DNA of 64,000 nt from Bactericera cockerelli (GCA_024516035.1 CM044959.1:10641088-10705087), one strand, 5' to 3'; counted from the stretch's first letter, positions 53,270-64,000 are shown. The notes: generated by a model not told the origin, from the sequence alone. Numbers and translations: made by a program.

Positions 53270-53391
53270 AATTTGAGTGGCCCAAGGCCTCCTGGGTTGA
53301 CTTGAGGAAAGAAGATAAAATGCTGCAATCTCTGCACCTGAAATTCGAAGCCAGTCTGAAACATTTTATTGACAAGACATACAAGATATGA
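53270..53391 (+). CDS. Possible terminal exon, unidentified
   Basis: After the acceptor-like TTTTATACCATTATTTGCAG and two bases, the frame reads FEWPKASWVDLRKEDKMLQS, LHLKFEASLKHFIDKTYKI and stop. Amphipathic, lysine-rich helix-like ending. It resembles a genuine C terminus, but I cannot name the protein, and the exon before it is not found. Confidence 0.4.
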
Positions 53392-54572
53392 TAGGTCAAT
53401 TGCAGATGAAATACTTTCGATGCTTCTCATTACGCTTCTAAATGTCACCAATCTACCTTCACAAAATGGGTCCTTTAATTTTGACACAACAATACATACC
53501 AAATTGATTACTTCAGAAGTGATAAAATATAAGATATATTGTGTGGGAAAAGTCAAGAGAAGACATCATCAGGGCATTCGGAATTTGGTCTGAGAGCCTG
53601 GCATGAAATTAAAACTTCCGTGAAACACAGGTGGTTATGATCTAACATATCTAAAAAAGTATACCCTTTGTGCTGGTTAAATTAAGAAGTGAGAATCATA
53701 AAGAAATGTATTATGCTGTTTAGTTTAACACTTCAAGCTGATGCTATTCATTTTAAACGTGATATCCATTGACAGAAACAGAACTGTGGAAGGACTATGT
53801 TCTTGTGGAATTTTGTGGGACAAGCACTTGCTCGAGAGAATCATGATGGATCAATTGTTTCTCAATAAATTTCATAATACCTTTGATACTGAAAGCAGAA
53901 ATGGCACGACAAAAATAAAACAGATGACCATAATGTCACCCTTCAATTGAGAACTTGCTGTAAAGAAGATGATCACTAAAGAGAAATAAGTAATGAATAC
54001 ATGAATTGCTAGTCCATAAACATCAAGAACCACTTGAAACTAGAATTAGCACGACAGAAAGTCAAAGAGATGACCATAGTCCCATCAAATCTAAACGGAC
54101 GGACTAAACAAGAGTTGACGGACTTGCTACAACGCCGAGTCCTCAATTTGAACAATACAGCCATGACACATTTCAATTTATACTGTTTCTGTTGTTGTTG
54201 TTGTTTTTGTTGCTATTAAATCAACAGAATTTTCCCACAGGTACGGAGATGGTAGTATACAAACAGGCTAATGTATTACTTGTTAGACAATTAGACACGG
54301 CCCGACCATGGCACACTTGACCTAGCTCTATCCGATCCGTGGAGAGGTGATTTATTGTTTTGGGTCGGGCCATTGGAGAGAAATTCATAATCGGGAATCA
54401 CCGTAAAGTGAGAAGTTTATTAGAAGGATAAATAATAAGAACTCTTGATATGTTTTATTATTATTTGTAATTGGTGTATCAAGTATATCACGTTTAATTT
54501 TTTTTTTTTTTTTTTAAGAAGGATAATTCAGAAAGATTTGACCGTTTAAATCTTCAATTTTGCCAATTTAAG

Positions 54573-54800
54573 GTGGAATTAATAGACGTTTTTATAATAC
54601 CTCTGAGGAGCTAAGTCTAGATTTTGTAAGATTCGACAGATTGCATTTTCAATTTTGCTAACTTCAGGCGTAATTAATAGACGTTTTTGTAATACCTCTG
54701 AGGAGCTAAGTCTAGATTTTGTGTTTTGTCTTGGATGGGGAAAGCAGAAGCAATGTCATGACTTAAGATCTCGATTTTGTCTATTAATTTCGCCCTTAGT
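54573..54800. mobile_element. M3 miniature element with duplicated left half
   Basis: GGAATTAATAGACGTTTTTA at 54573 and GTAATTAATAGACGTTTTTG at 54670 are two left halves about 96 bp apart, both followed by AATACCTCTGAGGAGCTAAG. There is a single right end, TTGTCTATTAATTTCGCCCT. Confidence 0.8.
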
Positions 54801-54929
54801 TCAACTGATACAACAAATTTGCTACACATACCTTCGCCAGCAAGAATATGTGAGGTCTTTTCAGAGCAACTATGAGAAAATATTGAAAGTAAATACTTTT
54901 AGTAAGACCATTATTTTGTTTGTTTTCAG

Positions 54930-54977
54930 GTAAACTCAGTCGATGTCAAATGTAATCAGGTCGTCCCACAGTCATGA
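54930..54977 (+). CDS. Possible short terminal exon, unidentified
   Basis: A strong acceptor-like TTATTTTGTTTGTTTTCAG precedes VNSVDVKCNQVVPQS and stop. Very short, so chance is likely unless transcripts support it. Confidence 0.18.
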   Translation, partial: VNSVDVKCNQVVPQS

Positions 54978-56098
54978 ATTAATGTTTAGTTGTCAAAGCT
55001 TCGGTAAGTTACAGCTTTTAGTGAGAAATCACATCAAATTCACGCAGTAAATTTCAGATTCTTGGTTCTCACCTCAATAAATACTTCAGATTATTGACAT
55101 TTATCAGAATAGTCTCCTACTTCATCATCAGTGCTTTTAAACTTGTGAAATTTCGAAACCGTTTCTAAAACATCCTCTCAATGTCTCCTTTCACTCAACA
55201 TTTTTTAAATACTCAAAAAAAATTGGTTTTGTGTTCCTTGATTTTTTCATCTCTTTTGTCTGACTTTTCTTGCAAGTTTCCATTTACTTCATCTTCATTT
55301 AATGAAATACCATCTAGTGTTTTGAATTTCAATCTTAGATTATATCCATTAGAAACCTAACACATTTCTAAATGTTACTGTGCTTAGTAGAACGCTAACA
55401 CCTACTCTAAGTAAATTTAATTTATCTCGAATTAACACGACACGACTAGACGTTCTTTTTTTTCTTCTTTTTTTCTATTTAGTTGGTCCACTGTGTTTAT
55501 AATTTATTTATCATTGCACAAATCTTCAAGTCTTTCAAGAGATGTTATGTAAAACATTGAGATCACACTTTTTCTCTACTATATTTTTCCTCTTATGAAT
55601 CAAAAACATAAATAACTATTACTACGTTGTATGAAGCCCCCATGCTACTCTATCTGTTCATAACATACATTACACGCCATCCACACGATATTCTAGCGAT
55701 TAAGAACAAAGTTGGTGTTTTTTCTACCCTGTTTCTTACAATGTCTATAATTAGAAGACAGACAAATAAATGTGAAATAATCCGAGAAGTGTGGGTATTT
55801 ACAAACAATTCTGACTTTTTGGTGACATAAAAATGAGCCAGATGTACGTCCTACGATACATTGATTGACATTTCCAACAGATTATGTAAGTTCCGACTAT
55901 GTGATACAAGGCGCAATTTCTCATGCTGTTCTGGTTTTAACTTGGACTTTTTTACTGCAGAAATCGTCAAAAAGCGAAAACAAATCTATAAGATAATCTA
56001 TGTAGGTGTTTTTTCTGTTGATAAGGCATTTTTTTATACGTTGTTTACACGCAATCTCTACGATAGGCAGATCAAGATCTTATCATACAGTGCTTAAG
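54978..56098. other. No gene recognised
   Basis: AT-rich with T-runs and short frames; no repeat family found. Confidence 0.45.
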
Positions 56099-56180
56099 GC
56101 GTTAGTCTAGTGACTTTAGATAGTGTAGGATCCGTTTGTTCCGAATCCGATCCAATGCATGTATTTTCCTCATATATTTG
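56099..56180 (+). repeat. S3-like SINE head, diverged
   Basis: GGCGTTAGTCTAGTGACTTT, GGATCCGTTTGTTCCGAATC, CAATGCATGTATTTTCCTCA; the tail is replaced by an S2-like AGTCGGGTAGTATAAATAAG end near 56240. Confidence 0.55.
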
Positions 56181-56829
56181 AGAAGTTGACCATGTAATGG
56201 TACTAAGACAACTGCTGCATCAAAGCAACTGTTCAGTTCTAGTCGGGTAGTATAAATAAGTGTACATTATTCTTATCTTTGTAAAGATTGTATTAGGTTG
56301 TACAGTTACTTGGATTGGTGGTCATTACGTGTTTCATTTATTTGAAAGACCTTATTCAACGATTGAAAGCAAACACTCTTTGCATGTCTGTATTATCAAT
56401 ATTGAATTTTTAAATATTGTTCTCAACTGTTATGAACCTACATGCACTTGTAAGTAATCACAACTCTCCCGCGCTCCACCCTGTGCAAGTGATTCGCAGC
56501 ACACTTATACTTGATCCGTGCAAATTAAAATTTATCTCTTTCTAACAATGTTATGAATCTGGCCACGATTTGAATGAGCACAAGACATAATTCATATAAC
56601 ATAACATTAATAATATGTATGTATACGTAAAACAATATTGTATATAACATGCAGTCATGCACCAAGACTGAGTGAGCATCTAATTCCTGCTTTGGCATAA
56701 TTAGAGTTTCCATAAATATGCCAGCTTTATGGCATAATTATTGTAACTAGACTTTGTTTGCGTACTCAATCTGAACATTATAATTAGCTTATGTATGTAT
56801 ATTTAGATTCTGATCAGACATATAATATT

Positions 56830-56985
56830 GTTGTTGTTGTTTGTGGTGTTGTTTTCGTTTGTGGTGTAGTTGATGATGAATATAATATTGTAGTTGTTGA
56901 TGGTGCCGGTTGCAATTATGATATTTTTAACTTAATAAATTATGATTATGGTGTTGGTAATACTGGTAAAAAAAATCAATGACAG
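56830..56985. repeat. GTT/GTG-rich low-complexity stretch
   Basis: Repeated TTGTTGTTGTT and TTTGTGGTGTTG triplets give a 63-codon plus frame of low complexity, which I do not accept as a gene. Confidence 0.6.
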
Positions 56986-57165
56986 GAATTTGAAAATTAT
57001 TCACAAATTGCTGGAACTATAATTATTTATTTATAAATACTTTATCTCCATTTTGTCACAGGGCAAACGCTTTGTCTAGTCCTTCATTGGGACATTTTCC
57101 AGGTATGACCACCACATTGCCCTCTCTGGACGGCTATTGCTAGTCTCTGTTTCATGTAAAACTAG

Positions 57166-57420
57166 CCGTTTGCCCGTGCTTTGCAACGTGACTATATTTC
57201 AAATTTACTAAGGCATGGCCGTACTGCTGGACAGCAATGCCTTTTTGAACTTTTTATAATTTTTCTGGACAAAGCGATAATGGTTTTGGGGGGGTCAATT
57301 CTGAGACATTTTTCGCTATCTCTTACCGTTTTGGCTAAACAACTCCGGACAAACAAACATAGGTAGGTAGGTAGGTAGGTAGGTAGGTAGTCCTTTTTTC
57401 TGTTTTATATATAGAGATTA
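57166..57420. mobile_element. Inserted element with (GTAG)n tail region
   Basis: Starts ACTAGCCGTTTGCCCGTGCT and ends TTTTATATATAGAGAT. A run of about eight TAGG units lies at 57360-57391. This layout resembles insect repeats that start with CTAGC...GCCCG and end in ATATAGA. Its absence from the paralogous site at 45.08 kb marks it as a discrete insertion. Confidence 0.65.
57361..57391. repeat. (TAGG)n microsatellite
   Basis: Close to eight uninterrupted units. Confidence 0.95.
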
Positions 57421-58149
57421 TGATTTGGTCACTTTTCGTCTCGCGCTACTTCGATCAATCTTCGTGCCACCTCTTTGACAAAAAGTTGGAATGATTCTCC
57501 CCACGGGCCGTGAGGGTTTCAAAGACCAGGAACACGAAAAGAAAATTCTGCATCACAATGTTTAGATTCTTGGTTCTCTTTCTCTGCAGCAGAACTTTTG
57601 TGTGGCTTGTTTTCGACACATTATGATGTAGCAATCGTGTCCACGCAAGTAAAGTGCCATACCAGGTTTTTTCGATTTATCCACGGTACATGTGTGATTC
57701 CGTCAGGTCTCTTACCATTCATCTCTCTTACTCCCGGACAGTGATTCTAGACGAGAATGAATTCAATCTAGATTTTCTCAACTACACTAGTAACAAGGAC
57801 AGTAAGTTGACCTGTTTCGTAGATACAACCATACTTCTCATAATTCCACATACGTATATCCTAGGAGCATCTATATTTCTCGCTATTCCACATATGTTAT
57901 GACATGGTGTGAACAGGAAGCTAACTTAGCCAAGCTGCAGGTGGAAGTTCAAGACTTGTGGTAGAGTTCTAGTGTTTTCTGCATAATATAACGACAGACT
58001 TCTTTAGATTTCCATTTAATATGATAAAACTTGCAAATCTTTAGATGTGGTTCTAGGTGCTATTATCGTATGCTAAAATCGTGAAAAAAGTGGAAATTTT
58101 CATTATGTGGTAGATCTAAATTCGAAGATCCATAGCACGTGTGACATTG

Positions 58150-58275
58150 CTCATATGGCTACTGTAATGTTTGTAACTCAGAGCGTGATGGATTTTCCAC
58201 AAGCAAAAGCCACCATTCCTGACATTTTTGTTCAACTTTCAAGCCGTAACACCTGGCGGCTAGCGGTACTCTGTA
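58150..58275. repeat. Possible dispersed repeat ('CACCTGGCGGCTAGCGG')
   Basis: TCCACAAGCAAAAGCCACCA and ACACCTGGCGGCTAGCGGTA look like repeat sequence of the kind found in many insects. There is only one copy in the window, so this rests on style alone. Confidence 0.3.
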
Positions 58276-58538
58276 GAAAGTGACAATATATATCAGTATG
58301 TGTATCATTATGAATATTATTATTATTATGTGGAGAGGCACAAGGCACAATGCACTATTGACAATGCTTTACTTCCTTGCCAAACGCAGCATAACAACAC
58401 GTCCATTTCGGGTCCCGAGAATGTGAATCGGGCACTATGCAACCAATTGAATAATGATCGTATCATATTGCACTGAATCATTGGTCCTTTTCTTAGCCAC
58501 ATATGTAGCAACTGCACCAATACAAATATAAAATTATG

Positions 58539-58692
58539 GACCCGACCTCAGTAGCTTGATCGATAAGGGGGCGGACTTGTAATCTGGAGGTCGGTGGTTC
58601 AAGTCCCACGTTGAGCAAACATTTAATAAAGCGAGTTTGAGTAGTTGTGATATCACGATTGTGATCAACACAAATATGATAACTATAAATTT
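58539..58692 (+). repeat. S1 SINE
   Basis: Full length. The hairpin stem is kept while the loop has changed: ATCACGATTGTGAT instead of ATCACGAAAGTGAT. Confidence 0.92.
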
Positions 58693-60464
58693 ATGGTTAA
58701 GTATTTATAAAGGAGGATATAATATATTATACAAAACTCATGAATGATCGATAAGCGGACTCTAGATTAGTCTCGAAGCAAAGTACCAGGTAACGGCTAG
58801 TGATAAACAAAGCATACAGAACGATTTACATAACATATGAGGTTCCAAATATATCTTCTACAAGTCTACAACTTCACCATTCTGAAGAGATCTATATTCC
58901 TAATCTAGAAACACTATAACAAGACAATACTCAACTGAGTCTATATGAAATAACCATTCTTACATCCGATGTATCTCTACGTACTCAATGGAGCTAGCTT
59001 ACATCATGGTATAATCAGTAGAATGTAGAACAATAGCAGATAGAATCATCATATTCGTACCATGCCATTCTGAAGTCCTTTATATTTTCCCTGGAAAGCT
59101 CAACGGATATTATTTAAAAAGGCTTGAACAAACGTCGTGCAAAAGCCTCAGGACCCTTCAGGATGGGAATGGGGAACCCAAACACTTTGGGGTTGACTAC
59201 ATACGAGTAGGGTTGACTTTGCGGTTGACTACTGTTCTGTAATTTTTTTGTAGCTGGATAGACTATAGGTTCTGTTTGTTCTGTCCAAGTGCCCGTGGCT
59301 AGAACGCCACACTATATAGTCTAGTCTATAAGCATTCAGCAGGCTCCTTGGATCACAATAAATCCAGAGAAGTAGATCACACAGAGCGGAATAGTTAATA
59401 AGAAGAAAGTACTCTAGCTCTGAACAATGCTCATTGAACTGCTATGTATGGAGATATGCATGCAATATGGCAAACTTCTCATTAATTTATCAAAAGCATA
59501 TTATAAATCAGGGAACGTTATTAAATCAGTTGACAACGTGGTTATAAATGCAATAAAGTTTATAATTAAATGATTATCTATAAAGCCTTCTAAGCTATAT
59601 TGATCATTGTGTAAGTTCCTATCCGTTGTTGAGTAAGTACCTAACTACTGATTTAGCCATTGAGGTACTAAAATTGATATGTTATGTAAATTGCATAAAA
59701 TAAAGTGGTGCTTTGTTAAAAAGTCGGCATAATGGACCTCCTATCTTGCAATGCTAGTTTATTCAAGTTGTGAGTTGATTTAGCCCTTATAAATATTGTT
59801 ATTTTCAACTTATTCGGGCGTAACATCAACTGGAACAGCTCAGACACTGTCCTTTTTTTTTAACTCTTTGGAAAATGGATAAAAAAACCAGCGCTAAAAA
59901 TGTAAGCAATACCTACTTTTCAAGGACAGTGGTGAAAATCCTTAATGTCAATAAAATATTCCCCACAACTTAACTTCAAACAATCAAGAAAATTTTAATT
60001 AATCGTTTTTTTATCAAACTTTCATGAAAATAAAGCCATTAGTGTGGATACCCCTAAATAAATAAATTTTCAACTTTTTTGCCTCCACTTCTAATTAAAC
60101 GAAATCGAGACTTCTCTCATGGAAATTGCGAATTTGCTCATTACCCAACTAGTTTTTCACTATACATAAAATGTTTTTGATCAAAACTCATAAATAACTT
60201 GACTCTCATTAGAGCTAATAATTCCAATCGATTCCAAATTTCCTGATAAATATGTCAGGCGGGTACAAAAAATCGATAAAATTCTTGACCAAAGCATTGA
60301 GCTGAGATTTAACCAATCGTGTCTGAGCTCTCTCACACTTGAGTGTAGGTCAGTGGTGTAGCGAACGTTGGTTTTTTAATGAGTTAATAATAATGTTTAT
60401 GCTAATTTCTTCTTATGAGTTCCTCTTTAAGTACTTTTGTACTTTTAAGAATGAAAAAAAAAAA
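58693..60464. other. No gene; S5 fragment inside
   Basis: AT-rich. AGTGGTGCTTTGTTAAAAAG at 59704, followed by GGCATAATGGACCTCC, is a partial S5 element. No supported open frame. Confidence 0.5.
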
Positions 60465-60465
60465 A

Positions 60466-60622
60466 AAAAATGTCGTTGGTTCGAATACCACCCCGTGCAT
60501 GAATTTTTCCTCGTTAATTTGCGTGTATGACAACATTAATAAGACTCTGAGGATTAGGTGGTAGAAAATGCTTTAAGCATTAACTTTGCCTGGTGGTTAA
60601 CTTTCACTAAAGAGTAGTGTTA
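60466..60622 (+). repeat. S3 SINE, head-truncated
   Basis: Begins in the B-box region (GTTGGTTCGAATACCACCC) directly after a run of 17 A; then GCATGAATTTTTCCTCGTTA, TAGGTGGTAGAAAATGCTTT and the CACTAAAGAGTA end. Confidence 0.85.
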
Positions 60623-61171
60623 TTATTTTATTGGTTTTTATTCAGAATTCTGATATTAAATCTCTAGCAAAGACCAAATCGTAGGTCCCTGTGGCAGACT
60701 AGTACTGGTAGGTCATTTTAAGAGGATATATCTGCGAATGTCTTGCAAAACATCCGTTAAACATTTGAGATCACAAAACAGTACCCAAACGGATTGAGAA
60801 ATCGGATCATGCTGTTCACTCAGGTGGCAATGTCAAACTGTCCATCACACTGCTTGCTTCTTACAGATCGACCCGTTTTATATTTAATTGATCATTTAAA
60901 TATGATAAACTCGCGCTGAAACATACAATCCACCTTGAACAGTTTGCTGAATTCTCAAGTGGCATATCATCGATGTAGATGAAGTCAGCTAGGAATAAAT
61001 TGCCAGGACTATATCAGTAATATCAGTGAACCCTTGGTATTTTTATTATCATATTAATATCGCCATTCATATCACTATTTTCAGCAGTAGTATTACCACC
61101 AATTTTGTAAAGTCATGGCAACTAAACTTATTATCATGAGTTGAACTTGGTCATAATCGTGACTATCACCT

Positions 61172-62815
61172 GTCGGCCATTCCACGAAAAAGAGGAATTC
61201 AAAAGTGAAAAATAAATGTTATGACTGTGTATCCTAATTGCTGTCAGAAGATAGTAAATATTTTATAATTAATAAATCCGTTTTGATTTTTCGATTTTTT
61301 TATTTTTTTAACAAAAATTCAGTAACTTTTTGAGAGGTCGGAAAAGAAAATTTTTGGTTGGCATTGTGGAGCTAATTTAGAGAAGTCAAATGAGCTGTTT
61401 TTATGGATAGGACATAAACAGCTGGTATAACCTCAAAATAAACATGCTTTCAATTTATTATCCTTTTCAGATTTTTTTCTTAGAAGTAAACTGTTTTCAT
61501 GAAACTGAAGGATGAAAATTTGAAAAGTTAATGTAGTGTCCGTTACAAAATTTATAGTTTTTTTTTAGGTTAAACAAGCAGTGAAATAAATTTTGATAAA
61601 CCATTTCGGCTAAAGTAAAACCAAAGGTTTCAGGTGACTGAAATACATTTTCTTGTTTTTTTCATTATTCTCTTCATAGGTTTTTTTAGTGTTGCGGACA
61701 CTACTGTTACGGACACTACTATAGTATATGTAGTGTCCATACATCCTGTACTTGCCAGTTTGAAGAGTATAAGTCAACCTACTACTAAATATGTAGTAGA
61801 TGTGTTGTTTTATTATTCAGTACGATCTATTCATCAATCAACAATCTAAAACTAGAATTGAAGAATTTCATGCAATTTGTCAGAAGGCGAACTTAAAGTT
61901 ATGTTTTTAAAGAAAGCTAATAATCTCTACATTGCCGATGCCACAGATGAGAAGTATGTCTCATTTGATCAAGTGATAAGAGTATTACCTGCTCCTGACA
62001 TGATTAAGAAGGGGGGTAGAATATTCTACAAATTCTAAGCAATATGTAGGGCATAACTACCTATATGTCACAATTCACAAGTAGGTATACCTGTCTGGTT
62101 AACATTTTTTACCCATAATTAGGTATTCATGTTTAATTTTGTTACTTTTCATGTTTCATTTTAAAAGATTCAAGTGAGAAAATTTATTTTATTTTAATTA
62201 CGACTCCTATCCCAAAGTTTTTTTTTTTATATATATACAAGTACTTAGTACGTACCTAATTGATCTCAAAGTGTTCATTTTTTCTAATAAAGTAATAAAT
62301 ATTTTTTGTACTAACATTTCTCATTTTGTTTTTATTGCTTTAGAGTACCTCTAGTTCATGTGTTTCCATCAAATAACTGCATAAGAGTGAAGATAATTAC
62401 TATAGAACTTTTTGTAGAGTCCGCGATGTAGTGTCCGCAACATGACACATAATTTTTGGAAATGCAAAACTCAAAAATTACTTTGCATAAAAAAATGAAC
62501 AATACATTATTTTAAAGTAAATATTTTTCTCTTTAAAAAAAATACGGCACTTTGAAGGTATTTTTTCCATAGGGACTGAACTTTACATTTAATTATAAGG
62601 TTCTCAAAAAAATCAAATAGTAAGGTAGTGTCCGCAACGGCAACAAAAAGTGAAATAACAGCTAATCCAGGAATCTTTGAGAAAAAAACCTACAACTAGT
62701 TTATAAACTATAAAAATAAAGAAATCATATGAGCAAAAAAAAATTTCTATCTCTTTTTATTGTTCCACAAATTTGGTTTGAAGAGTAAAAATGTAGTGTC
62801 CGCGACGTATGGAAT
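61172..62815. mobile_element. Possible 1.65-kb DNA element with repeated GTAGTGTCCGCAAC
   Basis: Possible short inverted ends CGGCCATTCCACG (61174) and CGTATGGAATGGCCG (62800). GTAGTGTCCG occurs at about 61540, 62415, 62620 and 62790, and its inverse GCGGACACTAC at about 61690. Such repeated motifs near ends often bind a transposase, but here that is inference. The interior holds the coding fragment at 61886. Confidence 0.45.
61886..62038 (+). pseudogene. Transposon-type protein C-terminal fragment
   Basis: 50 codons and a stop: GELKVMFLKKANNLYIADAT, DEKYVSFDQVIRVLPAPDMI, KKGGRIFYKF. The pattern (acidic-hydrophobic strand, 'F.K', Tyr/Trp strand, 'V...V..LP.P', basic end in Y.F) resembles the C terminus of uncharacterised proteins encoded by DNA transposons in aphids and cnidarians. 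That resemblance is from memory and unproven. An in-frame TGA at 61859 limits it upstream, and there is no matching longer frame. Confidence 0.45.
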
Positions 62816-63254
62816 GGCCGCTAGGCTCTTTCAGCCTGTTGTGCACGATCGATCAATAAACACTCATTTGTGTCAAAGCGAACTATTTCCAACCATTTTT
62901 CCCTCATGACTGAAATCTCATGAACCGAAAATAAAAATAATGATCTTGTTGAAATCGAAAGAATTTAACCAAATAAATTTAACAGAACAATTTTGTGCAT
63001 GACTGGGAGTTACTTCGTATTTTTCTCAAGGGTTTTTTTTAATGGCATTAATAGGATTCCAAGCAGTTCAGATGTTCAAATTTTCAATATGTTAACCAGT
63101 TAAAGAATACAATACCAGGAAAATCCCTAATAGATATAAATGTTTTAAGAAAAAATTATCTGAGAAATTATAATCAGCACATAGTCATGTTGAATCCCAT
63201 CATTTTTGTGACTTCCAGTACCATAAGGCCAACAAGATGCTATAAGTTCAATAA

Positions 63255-63440
63255 GGTCCTATGCGGTCTTCTTCTTTCACTTTGCCTTTTCCCAAACCTT
63301 CTTAGGGTCGACATTGGTCAACCTCTTCTTCATGGTTGCGGCTGGTTGGTTCTGATACTCCCACTTCCACATTTTACGTCTTGACTACTTTCCAAATGCC
63401 AACCCTGTCAAGGGCACCCACGATCTGTTTTATTGTCTTT
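63255..63440 (-). mobile_element. RTE-type LINE 3' end
   Basis: On the minus strand AACCATGAAGAAGAGGTTGA, CCTAAGAAGGTTTGGGAAAA and GGCAAAGTGAAAGAAGAAGA match the 30.3- and 31.6-kb copies in order. Confidence 0.65.
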
Positions 63441-63508
63441 TGCCCTGATATGGCTAATTGGCTGGTACTGAATCCGTTTAACGTCCCCCCGCGAGACAGC
63501 AATATACC

Positions 63509-63660
63509 GTTCCAGAAACACTCTCCACTCTCAAAATCTCCGTTTCAACTGTCACACAACGCACTCTGATTGGTTATTGCGTTCAAGTAAATCAATCAGA
63601 GTGCTTTATGTGACAGTGAAAATGGATATTAATTATGAGAGTGGAGAGTGTTTCTGGAAC
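63509..63660. mobile_element. Near-palindromic miniature element
   Basis: GTTCCAGAAACACTCTCCAC at the left is inverted exactly at the right; the perfect part is 24 bp. Weaker inverted similarity continues (AACTGTCACA, GCACTCTGATTG) to a centre of about 20 bp. It could fold into one long hairpin. Confidence 0.9.
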
Positions 63661-63674
63661 GAGCAACAAGTGTC

Positions 63675-63921
63675 AATTCACCGAAAACAAGGCAAGTGGT
63701 GTCAAGCACCGCTCACTAATCGCGTTCGTAATGTCACCGAGTGATCTTGATCTAGTCCGGGCGGAATCTGCGGAGGCAGAACAATCACCAGAATCTTTGA
63801 ACCCGTGAATAACCGTCACCAACTCACCACACACTTGCACCGCTGGGGGACTATCTACTACAGGTGTTTTACTTTCGAGTCTTTCGACTTTGAAGAGAAC
63901 AATGGCTGGTATTATTTGCAA
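63675..63921 (-). CDS. Possible minus-strand exon, unidentified
   Basis: Minus-strand frame: PAIVLFKVERLESKTPVVDS, PPAVQVCGELVTVIHGFKDS, a Ser/Arg-rich SADSARTRSRSLGDITNAIS, then ERCLTPLALFSVN and stop. GC content is clearly higher than the flanks. Acceptor-like sites lie at AATAATACCAG and TTCTCTTCAAAG; a GTGAAT at 63677 could be a donor just before the stop. The SRSLGDITN stretch looks like a regulatory disordered region, but no protein is recognised. Confidence 0.38.
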
Positions 63922-63977
63922 GTAATGAAGTCTACGCCAACTCTTAACCCTTAATAATTAACATTGGTTCTGGCAAC

Positions 63978-64000
63978 TGACCTCAGTATGGCTTTAAATA
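63978..64000 (+). repeat. Possible S1 SINE start, cut by window end
   Basis: ACTGACCTCAGTATGGCTTT matches the first bases of S1; the rest lies outside. Confidence 0.35.

Larger units (their letters stand above)
57045..57540 (-). pseudogene. Retroelement ORF remnant split by an insertion
   Basis: On the minus strand, NPHGPWGESFQLFVKEVARR then LIEVARDEK lie at about 57525-57440, and MKQRLAIAVQRGNVVVI at about 57165-57110. They correspond in order to the uninterrupted 44972-45163 segment. The gap between them is the element at 57166-57420. Confidence 0.5.

Overview
This is AT-rich, intron-like animal DNA with no bacterial gene organisation, no rRNA operon and no intact host gene. The clues point to an arthropod, probably an insect. 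They are tRNA-headed and 5S-rRNA-headed SINEs, a Jockey/CR1-type LINE, RTE-type LINE 3' ends, many small inverted-repeat elements, and a mariner/Tc1-like transposase remnant with the helix-turn-helix and 'GCVNKQNMR' motifs common in insect genomes. A sap-feeding hemipteran is my guess from the repeat style; that is weak inference and needs a database search.

Layout. 1-11 kb: dispersed SINEs, a possible CAGGGTG-ended DNA element, a 101-bp satellite of six units (7.45-8.06 kb) and two weak exon candidates. 11.2-14.3 kb: a 1.5-kb direct duplication with a 377-bp duplication nested in each copy. 15.2-17.9 kb: a 5'-truncated LINE inserted into a 5S-derived SINE, giving the longest open frame in the window (719 codons). 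19.0-20.0 kb: a foldback Tc1-like element. 20.6-22.0 kb: a three-level nest, a SINE with a 14-bp target duplication inside an element with perfect 37-bp inverted ends, inside another SINE. 22-37 kb: SINEs, short inverted-repeat elements and RTE LINE ends. 38.3-40.2 kb: a 36-bp minisatellite of about 51 units. 41.6-42.9 kb: a cluster of 5S-derived SINEs in both orientations.

43-64 kb is less repeat-dense and holds the best hints of host coding sequence. There is a minus-strand terminal coding segment at 46.2-46.5 kb with degenerate duplicates of its last codons. Several short open segments follow good splice acceptors (47.7, 50.6, 52.6, 53.3 and 54.9 kb on plus; 49.0, 52.9 and 63.8 kb on minus). 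I cannot join these into a gene or name a product. A 1.65-kb element with a transposon-like C-terminal coding fragment lies at 61.2-62.8 kb.

SINE families named below. 5S-SINE: head from 5S rRNA, tail GTTGAAAGCGACGTTAAACC. S1: tRNA-like head GACCTCAGTAGCTTGATCGA, tail with a GAAA-loop hairpin. S2: head CCCGGTAGCTC, tail CTTGGGCTTACTGCTGGAAT. S3: head TAGTCAAGTGGTTAACGC, tail GGTAGAAAATGCTTTGAG. S4: 21.5 kb. S6: tail with GGTGCTGGGTCAACAC. S7: head CATGGCAGAGTTAGTTAGCG. S8: 30.8 kb. Most long-looking open frames here are repeat artefacts, so the genuine annotation is mainly a map of mobile elements with a few tentative exons.
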